This document shows positions 39,388-41,701 of a stretch of 41,701 bases of DNA, one piece after another; positions within the stretch are counted from its first letter, which is position 1; each line of letters begins with the position of its first letter. Location of the stretch: assembly GCA_019323195.1 (NCBI GenBank), contig JAHWHQ010000021.1:1-41701 (forward strand), in the 5' to 3' direction. The notes under the pieces are model-generated. The model did no database searches. It saw only the letters and a program-made list of their open reading frames with translations, and was not told the DNA's origin. The position numbers and the translations under genes were made by a program. The stretch comes from Candidatus Woesearchaeota archaeon. GTDB lineage: Archaea > Nanobdellota > Nanobdellia > Woesearchaeales > JACPBV01.

Positions 39388-39429
39388 CCCATTCTAGGGG
39401 TATTGTTTAGATTGTAGATAGCCCTCGCT

Positions 39430-39438
39430 TTTTAAAAC
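39430..39438 (-). promoter_or_regulatory. Probable TATA box of tRNA-Pro
   Basis: TTTTAAAA on the minus strand lies about 44 bp upstream of exon 1. The transcript would then start about 18 bases before the tRNA and include the CCCCTAG leader needed for the first splice helix. The stronger-looking TATATAA inside intron 1 is too close to serve. Confidence 0.45.
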
Positions 39439-39486
39439 TATCGAAAAATGAAAAACCTGTCCTGAATTCTCCATTATTTCCAACAG

Positions 39487-39498
39487 CTTTATAAACAA
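39487..39498 (+). promoter_or_regulatory. TATA box of the release-factor gene
   Basis: CTTTATAAACAA is centred about 29 bp before ATG 39521. No ribosome site is visible, so the gene is probably leaderless. Confidence 0.6.
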
Positions 39499-39520
39499 TC
39501 CCCGCCCTCTTCAGGCTAAT

Positions 39521-40618
39521 ATGTCATTGACAGAGCAGCAAAAGCACAAATTGAAGAAATTTATCAAGGATTTAAGTAGACATAGGGGTAGGCATACAGA
39601 GCTTGTTTCTGTCTATATCCCGCAGGACTATGACATCAACAAGATAATACAGCACTTATCGCAGGAAAGCGGTACAGCCACAAACATAAAAGACGCTACC
39701 ACAAGGAAGAACGTCATAAGCGCTTTGGAAAAGATGATCCAGCACTTAAGGCTTTTCAAAAAAACCCCTGAGCATGGTCTGGCTGCATTCTCAGGCAATA
39801 TAGCTGCGCAGCAGGGAAAGCAGGATTTCAATGTATGGAGCATCGAGCCTCCTGTTCCTTTAAAAACAAGGATCTACATGTGCGACAAGACCTTTGTCCT
39901 TGACATCCTTGAGGACATGCTTGAGACAAAAGAGGTCTACGGCCTTATCGTCATGGACAGGAGGGATGCAGACATCGCCTATCTCAAGGGAAAGACGATA
40001 ATCCCCCTGCAGAAGACCCATTCAGAGGTCCCCGGAAAGATAAAGGCGGGCGGCCAAAGCGCTAAAAGGTACGCAAAAAACACAGAGCTGGCTGCAAAAG
40101 CGCACTACAAGAAAGTTGCAGAGTATGTCAAGGAGCAGTTTTTAGAGAATAAAAACCTTAAAGGAATCATTGTTGGTGGTCCTGGCCCTACAAAATATGA
40201 CTTTGTGGAAGGCGGCTTTATAACGAACGAATTGAGGAAAAAGGTAATAGCGATAAAAGACCTTAGTTATACCGGAGAGTTCGGCCTTCAGGAACTCCTT
40301 GACAAGTCAGAGGATGTCCTGATGGAAGAGGATGTCATGGAAGAAAAAAAGGTAATGGGAAAATTCTTTGATGCGCTTGCTAAAAATCCGGGGATGACAG
40401 CTTACGGAGAAAAAGAGGTGATGCAAAGCCTGAAGAACGGAGCTGTTGACGTTCTCCTGTTGTCAGAGGATCTGGAGGAGGAAAAGATAGACGAGTTCGA
40501 GAAAGAAGCATCCCAGGTAGGCACTGATGTCAGAATCATATCGACAGAAACAAGGGAAGGTGTCCAGTTGAGGGACATAGGCAAGGTAGCTGCTATCCTG
40601 AGGTATGAGGTTCAATAA
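39521..40618 (+). CDS. prf1: Peptide chain release factor aRF1
   Basis: aRF1 reads all three stop codons and releases the finished protein with aRF3-like EF1A. Domain 1 has the decoding motif NIKD at 55-58 (usually Asn-Ile-Lys-Ser) in ESGTATNIKDATTRKNV, and YMCDKTF at 119-125 for Y-x-C-x3-F. Domain 2 has GGQ at 177-179 (GKIKAGGQSAKRY). Domain 3 (about 265-365) ends at residue 365, shorter than the usual 400-420 of archaeal aRF1, and lacks a clear zinc mini-domain. Genes in this window end in TAA, TAG and TGA, so all three must be read. It is transcribed alone. Confidence 0.95.
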   Translation: MSLTEQQKHKLKKFIKDLSRHRGRHTELVSVYIPQDYDINKIIQHLSQESGTATNIKDATTRKNVISALEKMIQHLRLFKKTPEHGLAAFSGNIAAQQGKQDFNVWSIEPPVPLKTRIYMCDKTFVLDILEDMLETKEVYGLIVMDRRDADIAYLKGKTIIPLQKTHSEVPGKIKAGGQSAKRYAKNTELAAKAHYKKVAEYVKEQFLENKNLKGIIVGGPGPTKYDFVEGGFITNELRKKVIAIKDLSYTGEFGLQELLDKSEDVLMEEDVMEEKKVMGKFFDALAKNPGMTAYGEKEVMQSLKNGAVDVLLLSEDLEEEKIDEFEKEASQVGTDVRIISTETREGVQLRDIGKVAAILRYEVQ

Positions 40619-40650
40619 AATTTATTAACCGATTGATAATTCTTTATTCC

Positions 40651-41331
40651 ATGCTAAAACAGGCCATTGACGAACTATACCACGAATTTCCCTATTCTTA
40701 TTCATTAGGATACTCAGCAAAATTCAGGCCTTACAGGGCAAATGTCAGGCTAAGCTCTGATAATGTCCATTTCAGCCTCTCAAAAAAATGGAAGACAGTA
40801 AGCCGGGAGATACAGATAGGCCTGATACAGGAATTATTGTTAAAGATTATGAAAAAAAGGTTAAATCCAATAACAAAAAACACCCAGAACATGGACCTTT
40901 ACAACATCTTCATGAGAAAAGTCCATATTGCCGCTCCAAAGACTGACGTTGATCCTATTTTAGAGCAGAGCTTTGACAGGGTCAATAAAGCCTATTTCCA
41001 TGGTCTTCTTGATAAGACAAACCTCAAGTGGGCAAATACCTCATTGTCAAGACTCGGCTCTTACGAGTACGGCACAGACACTATCTGCATCAGCAGGATC
41101 CTGGAAGATGCAGATGATGCCATACTTGACTACATAATGTACCACGAGATGCTTCACAAGAAATACAAGTTCATTAAAAGGGGAAGCAGAAGCTACCATC
41201 ACACCTCTGAATTCAAGAGAAAGGAAAAGGAGTTTGAAAACAGTAAAGTTATAGAAAAAAGGCTAAGGAATCTTTTAATCAAAAAAAGGTTTTCTCTGAG
41301 GAATATGCTCTCGAGGTCAGGATTTCTGTAA
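40651..41331 (+). CDS. SprT-like zinc metalloprotease family protein
   Basis: The 226 residues contain HEMLH (165-169) in MYHEMLHKKYKF and a downstream YHHTSEFKRKE (from about 182). Together these give the HExxH plus third-His layout of SprT/Wss1-like proteases. Relatives cut proteins crosslinked to DNA in eukaryotes and have less clear roles in prokaryotes. The segment DRVNKAYFHGLLDKTNLKWANT matches the start of the SprT domain. Residues 1-90 (LKQAIDELYHEFPYSYSLGY) are an extra helical domain I do not recognise. ATG 40651 is chosen because TTTATTAA is 27 bp upstream; an in-frame ATG at 40633 would begin upstream of the expected start of transcription. Confidence 0.88.
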   Translation: MLKQAIDELYHEFPYSYSLGYSAKFRPYRANVRLSSDNVHFSLSKKWKTVSREIQIGLIQELLLKIMKKRLNPITKNTQNMDLYNIFMRKVHIAAPKTDVDPILEQSFDRVNKAYFHGLLDKTNLKWANTSLSRLGSYEYGTDTICISRILEDADDAILDYIMYHEMLHKKYKFIKRGSRSYHHTSEFKRKEKEFENSKVIEKRLRNLLIKKRFSLRNMLSRSGFL

Positions 41332-41416
41332 TTCTAAGATTCCCTGCCAATAAATACATCTACTAAAAGATAAATAAGTACAAATCAAAGAAAAAAAAGA
41401 AATAGACAATAACTAA
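41332..41416. other. AT-rich gap between convergent genes
   Basis: This 85-bp gap holds A-rich runs (AAAGAAAAAAAAGAAATAG) downstream of the SprT-like gene. These read as T tracts on the minus strand and can end the zinc-ribbon transcript. No gene is visible. Confidence 0.4.
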
Positions 41417-41605
41417 CTAAAACCTAGGTTTAAAGCCGCCTCTTCTTCCGCCGCCTGACCTTGGTTTCCTGTGCTTCTGGTAGCACTCCCTGCAGTAAAC
41501 AGGCCTTCCCTCTGTTGGTTTAAAAGGAACCTCACACTCATTACCGCAGTCTGCACATGTTGCCTTGTGCATCTCCCTTTCTCCAAAACTGTTTTCAAAT
41601 CCCAT
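41417..41605 (-). CDS. Small CxxC...CxxC zinc-ribbon protein with RG-rich tail
   Basis: The 62 residues have ATCADCGNECEVPFKPTEGR then PVYCRECYQKH, a zinc ribbon with C17-x2-C20 and C38-x2-C41, 17 residues apart. This is the CxxC-x17-CxxC type found in many prokaryotes. The tail RSGGGRRGGFKPRF is basic and Gly/Arg-rich, suggesting RNA contact. GGTGA about 14 bases before the ATG at 41605 supports that start over the internal Met12. The function is unknown; an RNA- or ribosome-associated role is inferred from the tail. Confidence 0.85.
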   Translation of the reverse strand: MGFENSFGEREMHKATCADCGNECEVPFKPTEGRPVYCRECYQKHRKPRSGGGRRGGFKPRF

Positions 41606-41701
41606 CTTATATGTTCACCTTTTAGTTTAGTTATACTTCAAACTCGCTCAGAATTTGAATTCTCTGTATACTAATACGATGGGAGTTATTATGGGTATTT
41701 A

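Larger units (their letters stand above)
39255..39390 (-). tRNA. tRNA-Pro (anticodon UGG) with two introns, at 3/4 and 59/60
   Basis: The D arm (TGGGGTAGCTTGGAATATCC), anticodon arm (TCTGG-TTTGGGA-CCAGA, anticodon TGG) and T arm are clear. Read straight, the acceptor 5' strand and the T loop are broken. Removing 39359-39387 (29 nt) and 39269-39300 (32 nt) leaves exons of 3, 58 and 14 nt (39388-39390, 39301-39358, 39255-39268), a 75-nt tRNA. The acceptor then becomes GGGGCTA pairing with TAGCCCC, the T arm CCCGG-TTCAAAT-CCGGG, and the discriminator A. Both introns fit the bulge-helix-bulge motif cut by archaeal splicing endonuclease. In the first, AATG/CATT is the central helix with bulges GGA and ATG. 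In the second, TTCA/TGAA lies between bulges AAA and AGT. CCA is not encoded. A TATA-like TTTTAAAA is near 39430. Confidence 0.88.

Noticed and set aside
39358..39390. 5' acceptor mismatches of tRNA-Pro that might be repaired by Thg1-like 5' editing
   Set aside because: Read without splicing, positions 1-3 are mismatched, exactly the positions such editing repairs. A 29-nt intron with a complete bulge-helix-bulge fold restores all three positions from the DNA, so editing is not needed.
39255..39390. Permuted or trans-split tRNA gene
   Set aside because: All three exons occur in normal 5'-3' order on one strand within 136 bp, so simple introns explain the gene.
1..41701. CRISPR array, rRNA genes, prophage or complete insertion sequence with transposase
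   Set aside because: I saw no regularly spaced repeats, no rRNA-like sequence, no phage structural genes and no transposase. The only mobile trace is the element at 29994-30157.

Overview
The window reads as a piece of a small-genome archaeon, most likely of the DPANN superphylum (Woesearchaeota/Pacearchaeota-like). The information-processing genes are archaeal: archaeal-type PheT, release factor aRF1, ribosomal protein L37Ae, RNA polymerase subunit Rpo12, prefoldin beta, an RPA-type single-strand binding protein and an NFACT protein. Many first genes have a TATA-like box about 25-30 bp before the ATG and no leader, while internal genes have GGAGG/GGTGA ribosome sites. This promoter style is archaeal. 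The many small proteins with a Lys-Lys-Gly/Ala start followed by one hydrophobic helix are typical of DPANN genomes.

Layout. 1-3.1 kb: end of a probable pheS, pheT, an intergenic hairpin repeat, an unknown gene and a YjbQ gene. 3.2-8.1 kb: a beta-propeller lipoprotein paired with a membrane-anchored HTH regulator, a pilin-like protein, and a calcium-repeat surface protein. 8.1-14.3 kb: metabolic and housekeeping genes (AK6-type kinase, aminotransferase, GTP-dependent PEP carboxykinase, a short NFACT protein, a HAD phosphatase). 14.4-18.8 kb: a long coiled-coil protein, a TrmB-like regulator with a palindromic leader, and AMP-forming acetyl-CoA synthetase. 18.9-30.0 kb: about fifteen single-pass, pilin-like or cysteine-rich proteins in tight overlapping units, split by a minus-strand AbrB-nucleotidyltransferase module and ended by a 164-bp insertion element. 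30.2-37.1 kb: RPA, a YdjM-type membrane protein, a TGS GTPase and a 1415-residue double activase of the 2-hydroxyacyl-CoA dehydratase activator family. 37.2-41.6 kb: three small membrane proteins, the UPF0147/prefoldin/Rpo12/L37Ae operon, a tRNA-Pro with two introns, aRF1, a SprT-like protease and a zinc-ribbon protein.

The strongest unusual signals are these. (1) A tRNA-Pro(UGG) becomes a normal tRNA only if two introns are removed, one in the acceptor stem (3/4) and one in the T loop (59/60), and both fit bulge-helix-bulge folds. (2) A MITE-like element has 17-bp terminal inverted repeats and a 9-bp target duplication that contains the stop codon of the preceding gene. (3) The 11-kb surface-protein cluster looks like a lineage-specific pilus- or secretion-like assembly. 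(4) A putative autoregulated AbrB-nucleotidyltransferase pair lies inside that cluster.

All family names come from reading the sequence without searches. Functions given for the surface cluster are inference.
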